Part shown: positions 39,615 through 50,559 of the stretch, one piece after another
How positions within the stretch are numbered: position 1 is the first letter of the stretch
Layout of the letters: each line of letters opens with the position of its first letter
Assembly: GCA_004014935.1 (NCBI GenBank)
Contig: CP025321.1
Span: 2,418,001 to 2,482,000 of the forward strand
Source: Saccharomycopsis malanga
Lineage: Eukaryota > Ascomycota > Saccharomycetes > Ascoideales > Saccharomycopsidaceae
DNA: 64,000 nt
Direction of reading: 5' to 3'
The notes under the pieces: model-generated
What the model was told of the DNA's origin: nothing
Database searches by the model: none
What the model saw: the letters and a program-made list of their open reading frames with translations, nothing else
Position numbers and translations under genes: made by a program

Positions 39615-40735
39615 GGCTTTTAAAAATGAGAAGCTTTCAATACAATTGACATATCGTTGTTTTGAAAACTTACCTAACAACTTTTGACAAAAAACAGCTA
39701 AAGTTTATCACCAATTTACAGTCAATGTAGAACTTCCATAAGAACGCAATTAAACAAATTAGAAACTGAAACATCAAAAAGACAAGAAATTGAAGTCAAT
39801 GTAACATTGAACCATTTGCAACTATAAAATGAATCGGAATATATCTTTTTATTAAACGGACTTCTTCAAACAGAGATATAAAGCTTGTTAATAATCACAT
39901 TACGCTTTACTGAGCCCCATAAAATATTCAATGTGTACAGGAAGTTGAAACACGCTATTTTAACGATATATAATGATTACTATCGGATACAAGTTCTTCT
40001 GAGAACCTATAACAAATCCTGCTTTTTTTTCTTTTGAGCTAGGGGTTTCTTTGGGATAAAAGCTCACTTAAACCCTGAAAAAAAAACAAAAAAAAAAAAA
40101 ACTTGAAGCAATCAAACACTATGGAATAATGCCAAGAAAAAAAGAAGGCACATTGAAGGATGATAAACATGATTTTTAACAAATTATGTTATTTTCGACA
40201 AAATGATATTTCTCATTTTAAAATATTACTTACAAACCAAAATTCAAAATCAAACTACTCGATATAAAAGTGTGGGATTTGGAAAGTATGTGAATATAAT
40301 TTGTGTATGATTTGGGCTGCTATAAAGACTCTAGAATATGACTTGAAAAAATTAACTTTTTGTCAATATTGACATTTTTCCGTTTTATCAAATATTTCTG
40401 CGAAACTTTACCAATTTTTATTATAAATAGTACTATAATATTGCAAAAAAATCTAATATGCTATTTTATGGCTTTATAAATCAAAATAGCCTGTATAGCA
40501 TGGAATTAATTTAATAAAACGTTTGATAATTACTTCAAAACTTCAACAGCGCGAATCGAGTCCCAAAATCCCAAGTGAGGAACGCCACACTTGTTTTTCG
40601 TGGCGCATGCGTGGCGCATGGTGGCGTATTATGTCTGAACCAACTTGGCCACCGGGAAATAGTAAGACATATAGACATATTTTTGACAAAAAGAGACAAT
40701 ATCTTTATTCTTTGAAAGTATATTTTGGCAATCAA
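39615..40735 (-). mobile_element. Family 2 tRNA-headed repeat, copy B (longest)
   Basis: On the minus strand it starts at CCAAAATATACTTTCAAA (40735). Box A TGGCCAAGTTGG is at 40651-40640, with stem CGCCAC/GTGGCG at 40605-40600 and 40588-40583, and box B-like ACTCGATTCG near 40547. It continues through the conserved AAAACGGAAAAATGTCAATA block and the GAGAAA-TATCATTTTGTCG block to the TGTCAATTGTATTGAAAG segment shared with copy A. It is about 1.1 kb with no coding capacity. Minus-strand SINE1 copies lie on both sides in the same orientation. Confidence 0.85.
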
Positions 40736-41080
40736 TATTCCCAGCCTTTTAAAAGTGTATAAGCAAAAATGAAAGGGTTATTGCTATTCTATGAAAGATA
40801 CTACGCCTTGAATTGATTTGGCTATGGCCTGTAAATTGGGTGAATAGGCTATAACCAGGGGCTAATTAGACACACATTATGATGAGCTGGATGAGGTGAG
40901 CAAGGCCACGCCACATTGGAAAAGGCTACTCATTTACCTTTTGATTGTCACATATATCGGCAAATCCTTGCCCTGATACCTAAAAATTAACTTGAATCTG
41001 GCGAAAGAGCTGCTACAGCCAATACCTATGTATGAATTAAATGTTTTAGATATTACCGGTAATGCTTTACATTGGTTGAT
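40736..41080. other. Non-coding stretch between repeats
   Basis: This separates family 2 copy B from a SINE1 copy. No gene, RNA or repeat match was recognised. Confidence 0.45.
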
Positions 41081-41355
41081 AATAATACTATCATATATTT
41101 CGAACCCACTAAATATCAATTCCTTATATACGTGCCATTGTCTAAAGGAACTTGGTAAAACTCAGTCGGGAAAACCCAATCATGTCCTGTAATCATAATC
41201 TTCTCACCCATTTAATTGGAAAGTAAGCTTTTGCTGTAGGTCGTTTTTCAGACAGCGACACTTGCCTGTTCAACATCGTAAAAGTAGAGAGTAAAAAGCG
41301 TTTGTAGTCGCCTGGTTAGGTCTTTTTTCTCTTTTTCAACAACCGCTGAACCAAT
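41081..41355 (-). mobile_element. SINE1 copy, near full length
   Basis: On the minus strand a partial head (GAGAAAAAAGACCTAACCAG) is followed by a degraded box B (GGCGACTACAAACG) and a clear body (GCAAGTGTCGCTGTCTGAAA). Then come ATTACAGGACATGATTGGG, TTTTCCCGACTGAGTTTTAC and the terminus GGCACGTATATAAGGAATTG with an ATAGTATTATTAT tail. Box A is not recognisable, so this copy is probably silent. Confidence 0.85.
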
Positions 41356-41637
41356 ATTTTAAAAATTACAGGATATTATAATTGGCATAAAATTTTTGAC
41401 TATTCAAAAATTGAGCGTAAATATTGATTTTATTATTACTAGAAATTTATTGATATGAGATTGTGTTGCAATGATTTAGTTAATGATTACAAGATTTTCA
41501 TTCAGTATTTGTAGAAAAGAACGGGTCTTTATTTTCAGACGGAAAAGTGAAATCGCATCGTTGTATATATTATGAGTGGTGAATGAAGTAAATAATTGAA
41601 TTGTTAGACAGTGGTGGCCTAAAGTGTGGAGAAGAAT

Positions 41638-44352
41638 ATGACCAACGATATATATTCTGAGGATTACGATCCATTAGTTGATCTCAATGAGTTGTTTGAT
41701 GATCCGTCTTCGTTGGCAGATTTGCCAGAGTTATTGAATTATACCAACAAATTCAACAGGCAATTGATTCAAAAGACAAAACAGGACCAACAGAAGTATA
41801 ATGAGTTTGTCAAGAGTCTTGACCAACTGTCTGGAGGTGGAAATTTATCGTTCAATAAGTTGAATGAGTTAATTATGGAATTGATGAAAGAAATTGATCA
41901 TACTAGAACTATTGCTGGAACCACGAAAATAAATATTACCAATATGACCTCCAAAATACAGAAATTAGACCAGTGCAAAAAGAATCTTGTATTGTCTATG
42001 ACTGTACTTAAAAGGTTACAGATGTTGCTCGGTGCATATGACAAGTTGGCATATTTGCTGTCAAAGAACTTTAAACATAAAAATTATACTGAGATCTTGA
42101 ATTTGTTTTCGGTGGTTTTAGAACTCAACAATCATTTCAAAAGTTACAAGTCTATTGATGAAATTAATGAGCTTTCGAAAAACATTCATAATCTCAAGGT
42201 CGAAGTCACCAACTCGATATTCGATGAGTTTGACAGTTTGATAACCGAAGACGACAAGGAGGATGATGATGATGATGATGATAATAAAGACAATTATGTA
42301 AGTGCTTGTAGAATATTAGATGTATTGGGCGGCTCTTACAAGCCGAAATTCACCAGCTGGTTTGTGAATCATGAATTGAAGGAAGTCAGGTCAATATTCG
42401 GTAACCTTAATGATGAAGCCGGTTCCATAGAGAACATTAATAGAAGGTTTTTATTTTTCAAAAGATTATTAAGGAATTATGAAGAGTATTATAAGGATTA
42501 TTTTCCTACAGAATGGGAAATGGATAAAGAATTGGCCTTGAAATTTTGCGAATTCAATCAAGTCAATATACAACAACATTTGAATATGATTGATCAGTCA
42601 AACGATTTCAACGTGGATGTGATTTTAGAAAGTTTAACTCATACTATTGAGTTTGAGACTTATCTCACTGAATATTTCAGTAATAAACAACCAACAAGTA
42701 AAACGGGTTCTGACCAAAGCAATGTCTTTCATAAAAAAATTTCCAGCTCTTTCGAACCGTTTTTGAAGATATGGCTCAATAACCAAGAGAAAACATTGGA
42801 TGCTAAATTGGTGGAATTTATGGCAAGTTCCAATTTGGAATCCATAGCCAAGAATCAAGAACACGATTTAACTAATGTGTTCCCATCATCAGCAGACTTG
42901 TTCAGAATATATAGAAACATTCTAAGTCAATTGATCAAGTTGTCCAATGGCTCTATTCTCATAGATTTGGCCAGCATGTTCAACAAGTATTTGGAAAAGT
43001 ATCTTGCTCAAGTCTTAAAACCATTTCTTCCTGAGAAAAACGAGGTGCTTACAAACAGTGGCGAAGAAGCTATCAAGTATTTGGGTCTTGTTATAAACAC
43101 GTGTGATTATATCAACACCACTGTGTCCCAATTAGATGAGATGTTACAATCTCTTGTAAAGGCAGAATTCAAAGCTCAATTAGTGGACTACTTTGAGAAT
43201 ACTAAAAACCTCTATTTGTTGTTGATCAGTGAGTCGCTTAACAAGATCTTGTTGAAAATAGAATTGGACTGCGAGCTTTCCTGGAGAGAAATGTTGAACC
43301 AAAATTGGAGATATATCAGTGAAGTAAGTGATACTAGTCGTTACTTGATCAATTTAACTAAAACTCTAAATGATGATCTTAAACTAGCATTGTTCAACAT
43401 CAATAAAACCGCTTACATGAGAAATTTACTTGATAGATTGATAGATCTAATCATAGAAAAGTTTTTAATCAACTTGGTAAAACTAAAACCTATTAATGAT
43501 ACCATGCCATCACAAATTTTGTTTGATTTATCTTCTTTGAAAAAATTCTTCAAAAGATTGCCATTTTTGGAGAATCAAAACGTCCCCTCTGAATCGTCAA
43601 CTCCTATAACAAGCCCCCAGTTGAATAGCGAAGGTTTCCAAACTCCATCTGCCAGTAATTCCAACATTGACCAGACACTCGCCAACCCCCAAAACACCAA
43701 GAAAATCAATTTCACCATCACAAAATCGTATCTTAACCATATGAACAACCAATTTCTCAAATTAGAACAAATCCTCAAAGTTCTCATGGTCAATGGTAAA
43801 GATTATTCCGGTTTGATCAATAATTATCTCATGATACTTCTAGACTCCAATTTTGATAACTTCTCCAAGATACTCATACTTAAAGGCGTAATTTCCCAGG
43901 CACGGCCAATCCATTCTGCAGAGAAAAAAGAGCTCTTGAAATATCGTGAAATATTCTTGAAAAACATTAAAGAAATAGGTAATGACTTGCAACTTACTGA
44001 AAACAACCCTATTATGGACCATCTTATCACGGATCTCAGCAAATTGCCTCAAACCTTAACAAACGACGCCTTGGCTTCTAAACTTGCTCTTACGCCAAAT
44101 TCCAACTCGTTGAAAAACTTTTCCACCGTCCTCCAAGGATCTCCAATAATGGGTGGCTCATTACAGTCATTGTCTCCCAACCTTAACTTTGCTGCTTTTA
44201 TGAATAAGAACAATAATAGTCCAAATTTTAACAAGGAAAATTTTGAAAAAAACTTGAAAGAATTCGCTCTTACTAGCGAAACAAGTGTCAAAAACCTCAA
44301 TGAGAACTTTAAAACTAACCTAGGCAAATTTTTCAATAGAAACAATGAATAA
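41638..44352 (+). CDS. VPS53: GARP tethering complex subunit Vps53
   Basis: This 904-residue subunit of the Golgi-associated retrograde protein complex (Vps51-54) tethers endosome-derived vesicles at the trans-Golgi. The start is ATG 41638 (MTNDIYSEDYDPLVDLNELF); the frame continues upstream only with a GTG. The N-terminal Vps53 block includes DYDPLVDLNELF, an Asn/Lys-rich coil and RLQMLLGAYDKLAYL, with the family's VLELNNHFKSYK segment near residue 165. An Asp run (DDDDDDDNKD) follows near residue 217. The C-terminal half is helical, and a Ser/Asn-rich insert (SESSTPITSPQLNSEGFQTP) precedes the last conserved helices. Length is somewhat above S. cerevisiae Vps53 (822). Confidence 0.93.
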   Translation: MTNDIYSEDYDPLVDLNELFDDPSSLADLPELLNYTNKFNRQLIQKTKQDQQKYNEFVKSLDQLSGGGNLSFNKLNELIMELMKEIDHTRTIAGTTKINITNMTSKIQKLDQCKKNLVLSMTVLKRLQMLLGAYDKLAYLLSKNFKHKNYTEILNLFSVVLELNNHFKSYKSIDEINELSKNIHNLKVEVTNSIFDEFDSLITEDDKEDDDDDDDNKDNYVSACRILDVLGGSYKPKFTSWFVNHELKEVRSIFGNLNDEAGSIENINRRFLFFKRLLRNYEEYYKDYFPTEWEMDKELALKFCEFNQVNIQQHLNMIDQSNDFNVDVILESLTHTIEFETYLTEYFSNKQPTSKTGSDQSNVFHKKISSSFEPFLKIWLNNQEKTLDAKLVEFMASSNLESIAKNQEHDLTNVFPSSADLFRIYRNILSQLIKLSNGSILIDLASMFNKYLEKYLAQVLKPFLPEKNEVLTNSGEEAIKYLGLVINTCDYINTTVSQLDEMLQSLVKAEFKAQLVDYFENTKNLYLLLISESLNKILLKIELDCELSWREMLNQNWRYISEVSDTSRYLINLTKTLNDDLKLALFNINKTAYMRNLLDRLIDLIIEKFLINLVKLKPINDTMPSQILFDLSSLKKFFKRLPFLENQNVPSESSTPITSPQLNSEGFQTPSASNSNIDQTLANPQNTKKINFTITKSYLNHMNNQFLKLEQILKVLMVNGKDYSGLINNYLMILLDSNFDNFSKILILKGVISQARPIHSAEKKELLKYREIFLKNIKEIGNDLQLTENNPIMDHLITDLSKLPQTLTNDALASKLALTPNSNSLKNFSTVLQGSPIMGGSLQSLSPNLNFAAFMNKNNNSPNFNKENFEKNLKEFALTSETSVKNLNENFKTNLGKFFNRNNE

Positions 44353-45228
44353 TCAGTGGCATTTGCTACTACAATCGATATATTAAATATTAAAATTGAA
44401 TATTGGATAATTTTTCATTATTGACTGTATACTGAAATAATCCAGAATATTGATATTTGTATTTTTAAGACTCAGTATTTGAGCGAATCAGATTTTTAAA
44501 CTACATTACAGTTTTGTTTCATGATTATCTTGGGAATATAAAGAATTATTCTTCTCAAATGAAACTTTTATTACATTTGCTTTAAGTATTTGAGTTTTGT
44601 AAGCAAAATGGTTGAAAAAGCTCCAGTTGGATGTTCAGAAGTTCAGCAGAAACTCATTTTAAAGAATAGCTAAAATGCCATGATTTGCCGTTCTTACATA
44701 TATACGTTCACCATGTTGAAGAAACATATCATAATGACAACCATTTAGAAACGAAACATGATGTATATTTTAGGAGTCTACACTAGAAAAGTACCAATAA
44801 AGACTTCCCGGTCCTGAAACTTGTAGAATGTAAATTGCAAACTCTATGGGTTCAGCCTATATATTCATGCGATACTTGCGTCATCCAGCATTAGCTCGCA
44901 TATAATATGCAATCCGATTTCCTGTCTTAGAGGGGTTAAAACACGGAGATGGTGTAGAAGATGATGTTGCCCTCGTATAATATATGAAGACTATTGCTGA
45001 ATAAAAGGATTTTATAGAGATTTGCGGGACTTTTGTTTTAGGAGAGTGTTACTTTTTGGACAAAGGAGCGAAGGAAAGGAAGCAGGCACCACATATAAGC
45101 TGTGATTTAGCGAAGGAAAATCTGATTTTTTGAGAGGAAAAGTGAGAAATAGCGGTTTAATAAGGCAGATAAGTAAATATAATTGTAAGAATTGAATTGA
45201 AGTTGAAATCGAACTGAAAGTGCCAAGT
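44353..45228. other. Intergenic region upstream of the BTB gene
   Basis: This is an AT-rich promoter and leader region. No gene, SINE or motif was seen beyond short A/T runs. The last 180 bases are A/G-rich, as in a long leader. Confidence 0.5.
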
Positions 45229-47544
45229 ATGGCTGACCAGGGTTACAGTTTGTCTTCAGCCAATCAATCTACGGATGATGATTTGAGTTCCAGTACTCAG
45301 TATCTCAGGAAGAAGGTTGGATATCGTAAATCTTTCTACAAGTCAAACAAGAAGTATGATCTTGATAAAAACGAGAGCAAGTGTCCTTTTGGCTGTTGCA
45401 AGAGGTCGTCGATTGGCGATTTTCTCTTGCAGAAGGGATATTTGGACGGGTTTTGTTCAGACATCACTGTGAAGGCTTTTGATAAGGAGTACCATTTGCA
45501 CAAGTTGATATTGTCCCGTAGTGGCTATTTCCGGACTCTTTTCTTTGGGTCGTGGTCCGATTGTGATTCGAATTATCACGAGCTCATTTTTGATGACATT
45601 GACAATGTGACGGCAGAATCGTTTGAGTTGGCGATTGCCTCGTTGTATGGGGGCACGAATAAAGGTGCTGAAAAGCGGTTGGCCATAAATATGATTTCCA
45701 CCGGCCAGTTTCTAGATATTCAGGAAACTGTCTGTTTGGCCACCGACAATATTATTTCGGATTTGAGCTTTGACACCATTTCCAAATACACCAATTTTGC
45801 ATACCACCAGAAGCTTGGGCTTCCGTCCGAACGTATTTTGGAGAGCTCCAGGGCGTTGTTATGTGTTGATGGCTGGGAAAGTGGCATTTTGAAGTGGGAT
45901 GGGATTCCTTTAGACATTATAATCGATGTAGTTGGGAGCGATTCTTTCTTTGTTCCCACGGAATGGGATAGATGTTTATTTATCATAAAGTTGATAGAAC
46001 GACGGATCAAAGCAAAAAGCACATTGACAACTAAATTCTCCAAGCTCCATTTGCAGAAAGAGGCTCCAAAAATACGAAGTGTCAAGTCAATGTATATGAA
46101 TAAAAACAAACCACAGCATCTGTCCAAAGCAAGGTCGTCTTCGTTTAGCAACGACATGTCGATTCCGATTCCTGAAGACACCGCTGGCAGCAGTGATGCT
46201 TGTGAGAGTAACGAGGAGACAACTTGTGAAGAAGACGAAGATACTGCGGAGGAAATCAGTAAACTCAAACAATGTCTCAACAGCAAAGTGTACTTTTGCC
46301 ATTTATCTTTTGAACAGTTGCAATTGTTGGAGACATTGAAGGACGTGAACGGCGAGCCGTTTGTAGAGTCGCGTGTGTTGAAAGATGCTTTGTGGACACA
46401 GTCGTCATTGTATAGAATCATTGTATCGTGTAAGAAAGGTGATCCCAAGTTGAACATTGTTTCTGTAGGAGAAAAGTCGCCAGAAGGCTCTTCGGATCAA
46501 TGGTATAGAATCCCTATCAAGGACGAAACCATCTATGGAGCCCCCAAATTCCTAGACAAGGTTATTTCTGAAAACCAAAGCATCATTGAGGAAGACAATC
46601 CCAACGAAACTGCACCGGGAAAAGAGGAAGACGACGAAGACGATTTTGAAGACGATTCAGACTGCACTAAAGATAGCGATAATAGTTTGCGTAACGATTC
46701 TAAACCCATAACCAACGCTTTTTTGGAAAACATATTGAAACAACACACTCAGAAACGAGTGGCTTCCAGAAAAATTTACAAGTGGTCCAAATTCCCGCCT
46801 TTCAGATTCTCCATTGCCTTCAGCGACGTGTCTAGCTTGGCCCCGGAAAAGAGAATGTACGGCAAAGTGCTATGGTACGCTGGCTGCTATTGGAATCTTT
46901 ATGTGCAGAAGATCCAGAAACACAAACGGTTCCAGTTGGGTGTGTATCTACACAGAGCATCCAATCCCGGACCTCCAAGAACCGGCTATGTCAACGCCGA
47001 CATCTATCAAAATATGGATATTGTCAACGGATTCAATCCGGCTAGCGCTCCTGACGATTCAAATACAGTCACCATTGGGGAAGACGACATTATTCCCAAC
47101 GATACCTTTGAATCCATAGGCATCAACCCCCCAAACGAAGACATCTCGCTTCCAGAGCTGAACTTTTATTCCAATACCGAGGACGCCACAGAACTTTTCG
47201 GAAGCACCCAAGCCACAGACAACACTGATCCAGGCGTCAATAATGACACTATAGGCTCAGATGGTGTCGATTCAAGCTTATTATCGTACGATCGCCAAAA
47301 AGACAAGTCTTTGCTAAGCTATGAAGATAAAAGACACCAGATTTCTGTCTATTTCATCATCAGAACCCCATCGAGAAAATCAAAATCAAATCTCACCTGT
47401 TTCACCAGCTCCCCCAGCTTGTTTAGCACATCACAGTCGTGGGGCTGGAAAAGTAATAGCATGTGCTCGTTCAACGAGGACGGTACATTGATTCCAGGAC
47501 AGAATAAATATCTCAAGTTTATGGTTGTTTTAGGAAATATTTAG
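45229..47544 (+). CDS. BTB/POZ-domain protein of unknown function
   Basis: This 771-residue protein starts at ATG 45229 (MADQGYSLSSANQS). A BTB/POZ domain spans about residues 68-165: GYLDGFCSDITVKAFDKEYH and LHKLILSRSGYFRTLFFGSW, then an ESFELAIASLYGG strand/helix and the LDIQETVCLAT segment. A BACK-like helical region follows (ERILESSRALLCVDGWES). The centre has acidic linkers (EETTCEEDEDTAEE; KEEDDEDDFEDDSDC). The C-terminal third contains a beta-rich region (KWSKFPPFRFSIAFSDVSSL, YAGCYWNLYVQKIQKHKRFQ) resembling a MATH/TRAF- or SPRY-like fold. It looks like a fungal BTB family that may act as a substrate adaptor, but partner and role are unknown. Confidence 0.8.
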   Translation: MADQGYSLSSANQSTDDDLSSSTQYLRKKVGYRKSFYKSNKKYDLDKNESKCPFGCCKRSSIGDFLLQKGYLDGFCSDITVKAFDKEYHLHKLILSRSGYFRTLFFGSWSDCDSNYHELIFDDIDNVTAESFELAIASLYGGTNKGAEKRLAINMISTGQFLDIQETVCLATDNIISDLSFDTISKYTNFAYHQKLGLPSERILESSRALLCVDGWESGILKWDGIPLDIIIDVVGSDSFFVPTEWDRCLFIIKLIERRIKAKSTLTTKFSKLHLQKEAPKIRSVKSMYMNKNKPQHLSKARSSSFSNDMSIPIPEDTAGSSDACESNEETTCEEDEDTAEEISKLKQCLNSKVYFCHLSFEQLQLLETLKDVNGEPFVESRVLKDALWTQSSLYRIIVSCKKGDPKLNIVSVGEKSPEGSSDQWYRIPIKDETIYGAPKFLDKVISENQSIIEEDNPNETAPGKEEDDEDDFEDDSDCTKDSDNSLRNDSKPITNAFLENILKQHTQKRVASRKIYKWSKFPPFRFSIAFSDVSSLAPEKRMYGKVLWYAGCYWNLYVQKIQKHKRFQLGVYLHRASNPGPPRTGYVNADIYQNMDIVNGFNPASAPDDSNTVTIGEDDIIPNDTFESIGINPPNEDISLPELNFYSNTEDATELFGSTQATDNTDPGVNNDTIGSDGVDSSLLSYDRQKDKSLLSYEDKRHQISVYFIIRTPSRKSKSNLTCFTSSPSLFSTSQSWGWKSNSMCSFNEDGTLIPGQNKYLKFMVVLGNI

Positions 47545-48484
47545 TCTATATAATGTTAATGTTAGGCTTGATCGTTGGGGAGTGTAATACTTTGCTTCCC
47601 TTATGAAAACTATCTTAATGATCATGAATCTCAGTGAGTCATAATATATCTACATGTTGATATAAGCTTATACTTTCCTACAATAGTTTATCGTTTGATT
47701 CTGTCCCCTGCTTTTCAATATTTAATCAAAAAGCCATTGTCCACCTTTGTAATAGATTTGTTTGTAATTTTAAATTGGAATCCATTCACATATAATAATA
47801 TCATTTAGCGTACTCATTTGCAGTTGGGCATGGAAACACAGGTGAGTGCAACTGTCTGAAAAATGGCCTACACATTATCTTATTACTTACTCCCCAAACC
47901 ACCCAGTATTTTTTTCAACTCAGCTTGAAATATAAGCGTTGGAAGTTTATTGTAAATTATGAATATTTGATCTTTTGAAGAGCAAAATTGGCCAAAATTG
48001 ATAAGAAGTCATATTAAACATTGTAGAAAAAAATAAAAGTGTATTGTCATAAATCGAAGCCAAACTAGATATTCTTAAAGCTCTAATAGCTGATATTACT
48101 GGAAAATACTGCTCAGTGACAAGCTGCAAATAGAAAAAAAAAGTGTGGAATATATTTTACTACAAGCGTCATAAAATTTCCTTATTTTTTCATTTATTGA
48201 CTTGGTGTTTTTCTATGATATTTCAATATGCCAAATGCTAAAACACCAAGGTACAATTATGGTAGATTGACCTTCCTCCCATGAGGAGTTTTTTATCACT
48301 TTTTAACATTATGTTTTCTCACGATATTTTTCAAAAATAATAAGTTTATATTGAACTGTCTAAATACTTGTATTGTTTTACGTTGAAGAATAGGCTTGTT
48401 GAGCAAAAATAGATTGAAAGTATTTTATGGGAGTTTACAGGGCTTTGAATATACAGTTATTGTTGAAGAAAAGTTCACAACTAT
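47545..48484. other. Intergenic region between convergent genes
   Basis: This lies between the BTB gene and URA4. It contains a short SINE1 body fragment at 47833-47875 (CACAGGTGAGTGCAACTGTC, TGAAAAATGGCCTA). The rest is AT-rich and holds no supported gene. Confidence 0.5.
47833..47875 (+). mobile_element. Small SINE1 body fragment
   Basis: ACACAGGTGAGTGCAACTGT, CTGAAAAATGGCCTA matches the SINE1 body (TTCACAGGCAAGTGCAACTG, TCTGAAACACGACCTA). Neither end of the element is present. Confidence 0.6.
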
Positions 48485-49594
48485 TTAATGGTCTTCTTTC
48501 CACTCAACAGACCATTTCAATTTTTGACCTTGTTTAAATGGCTGGACAATCAAGTCATCCTCGCCGATTAGTTCTGGAACCACAGTTGATTGTTTAACCA
48601 AAACAACCTGGTCAAGACTTTTGAGCTGATCTTTAGAGATTCCATAAAAGTTGATACCATTGTCGGAGACGAATTTCTTCAAATTGTCCAATTTTCCATA
48701 GTTGTCAAAGACCTCGGCAAGATAGCTGATGGCTCTGTTTTGGGTATAGACGCCAGCACAGACACCTTCGTTTCTGGCCTTGTTGGAAAGAATATGAGGA
48801 GCGGAGTCAGATCCAAAGAAGAAGTGGGATTTTCCAGAAGTGGCAGCGTTGATCAAGGCTTGGCGATCAATAGGAAGTTTAGCGATTGGTTTACAGAAAT
48901 TAATAGGGTTTCCAGCAACATCATCAATGGTGATATACAAATGATGGGCGGTGATACTCGCAGCTACAATGACAGGATCGTTAAGTTTTCTGGAGACGTT
49001 CAACTTGTCCACGAGATCGATAGCAGCTTTTGTAGTGCAATGTTCTAGAACAATTTTCAACTTTGGGAAATCCTTGTGCAACTTTTCCAATGCTGGCAAG
49101 AATTTGGGTTCGGCATTCATCACATGGATAGCTTCCTCGAGGTTTTCTTCTTCGCCATGTTTATGTTTTGTAGATGGTTTCTCGCCGTGCAAGTTGAGAA
49201 CCAAGTTGTGTTTCTGCATTGCTTCAAAAATCGGATAGAAATCGCTGAAGTCGTTTGGATCAACACCAGCTTGAGAGTTGGTGGTCACTCCGGCAGGATA
49301 ACATTTGACACCGTGTATAGCACCAGCCTCAGCAGCTTTTTCAATCAATTCAGGGGTCAAATCACGACTGAGGTAAAACGTAGTAAGGAAAGTTGTCTTA
49401 GGAGCCAAGGATTCAAGCTGATGTTTGTATTCAACAACTCTTTCAATGGTCGTTATAGGTGGAACTAAATTGGGCATTACATATGCTATTGACACACCGC
49501 CTTCACGTACGGTTGGAGTGACCAATTCCATCATTTTTCCATCCCGAAGATGCACATGGAAGTCTCCAGTTATTCCCAAGTTGATTTTCGTCAT
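48485..49594 (-). CDS. URA4: Dihydroorotase
   Basis: This 369-residue enzyme cyclises N-carbamoyl-aspartate to dihydroorotate in pyrimidine synthesis. The metal-binding HxH is in DFHVHLRDG near residue 15. The carbamylated Lys region is KCYPAGVTTNSQAG, and histidine ligands sit in LNLHGE and LEHCTTKAA. The catalytic Asp lies in FGSDSAPH. I chose ATG 49594 (MTKINLGITGDFHVHLRDG) because it matches the N-terminus and length of yeast Ura4 (364). An in-frame ATG at 49624 would add ten residues, and the frame beyond that has only a GTG start. No clear Ppr1 (CGG-N6-CCG) site was seen upstream. Confidence 0.95.
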   Translation of the reverse strand: MTKINLGITGDFHVHLRDGKMMELVTPTVREGGVSIAYVMPNLVPPITTIERVVEYKHQLESLAPKTTFLTTFYLSRDLTPELIEKAAEAGAIHGVKCYPAGVTTNSQAGVDPNDFSDFYPIFEAMQKHNLVLNLHGEKPSTKHKHGEEENLEEAIHVMNAEPKFLPALEKLHKDFPKLKIVLEHCTTKAAIDLVDKLNVSRKLNDPVIVAASITAHHLYITIDDVAGNPINFCKPIAKLPIDRQALINAATSGKSHFFFGSDSAPHILSNKARNEGVCAGVYTQNRAISYLAEVFDNYGKLDNLKKFVSDNGINFYGISKDQLKSLDQVVLVKQSTVVPELIGEDDLIVQPFKQGQKLKWSVEWKEDH

Positions 49595-50559
49595 GTTTTT
49601 CGCTTTTGCTAGGATTCTGTTCATACTGTGGTTGGTAGATACTATGCGATTGCTACAGTTTTTCACTTTTCCGTGATATTTCACCGTGAAAAATGTGTCA
49701 TAGTAGGTGGTATAGTACAACCGCCATACTGACACCTGAGTTAATGTCTCTTTGTTTTTATATTATTCTTGGTCTAAAGCTGATTCTAGGCGAAATAGAT
49801 ACTGTATAGATATTACTACAAAGTTTTCATTATATCTCCACGGAATGTTCACCACTGGACAGTTTAGTATTGCTCAGGCTGGTTTAGATATTTTTCTAAA
49901 TTAATATAAGAATTATATGGCTATCAGTTAGTGATAAATCCTTTAAATACAGAATGAGTAAATTTTGTTCACATGTTCACAGAGAATATTGCGAAACATT
50001 CAATCCAAAGAACTCTTAGAGCCTCAATAAAATGTAATTGTTTGATATCTTTTTTAAAAGACCATCAAACTCGCTGTTTTTGTAGTGAAATGTAATTTTA
50101 ATCCATTTAGAGCCCGTTTCGTTGACATTTCGAAAATTCAAGGAGCTTCAGGCTTGTTAAAAAGCTCTACGATGAATTTAAAGACCTTACTTCGGAATCA
50201 TCAGTAGGATCTGTTTAATATTTGATATACTAGGCCGCAAATCAAGCCATATTCTGGAGCCGATTTCTTAATCTTCCATACTTAATAATACGCCAACATA
50301 AACAAGCAGTTATCAAGTCAACAATTCAGAACTACAGTCATTCAACAATAACAATAATCGTTCACCTATTATGCCAGAAAATTCATCTTATTATAGTTCA
50401 TGTTCAGAAATTGCAGACAAAAAAAAGACTTTTTTATACGATGCTTAACGGATGCGCTGCCGAAAATTTTTATATGAAGCCTTCAATATACTCAAAATAC
50501 CTTTGATAAATTGTTAAAGAATAAGACCAAGGTTAGTGTATTCGTATAAAAGAAGTAGA
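49595..50559. promoter_or_regulatory. Divergent promoter interval URA4-DPH2
   Basis: This is about 960 bp between divergent genes. It is AT-rich with no repeat copies, which sets it apart from most intervals here. No specific element could be supported. Confidence 0.4.

Noticed and set aside
39187-41355. SINE1-family 2-SINE1 as one retroelement with SINE1 as terminal repeats
   Set aside because: SINE1 occurs mostly alone, is 5' truncated with a variable tail and has its own target-site duplications, and no coding interior is present. Kept only as an adjacency observation.
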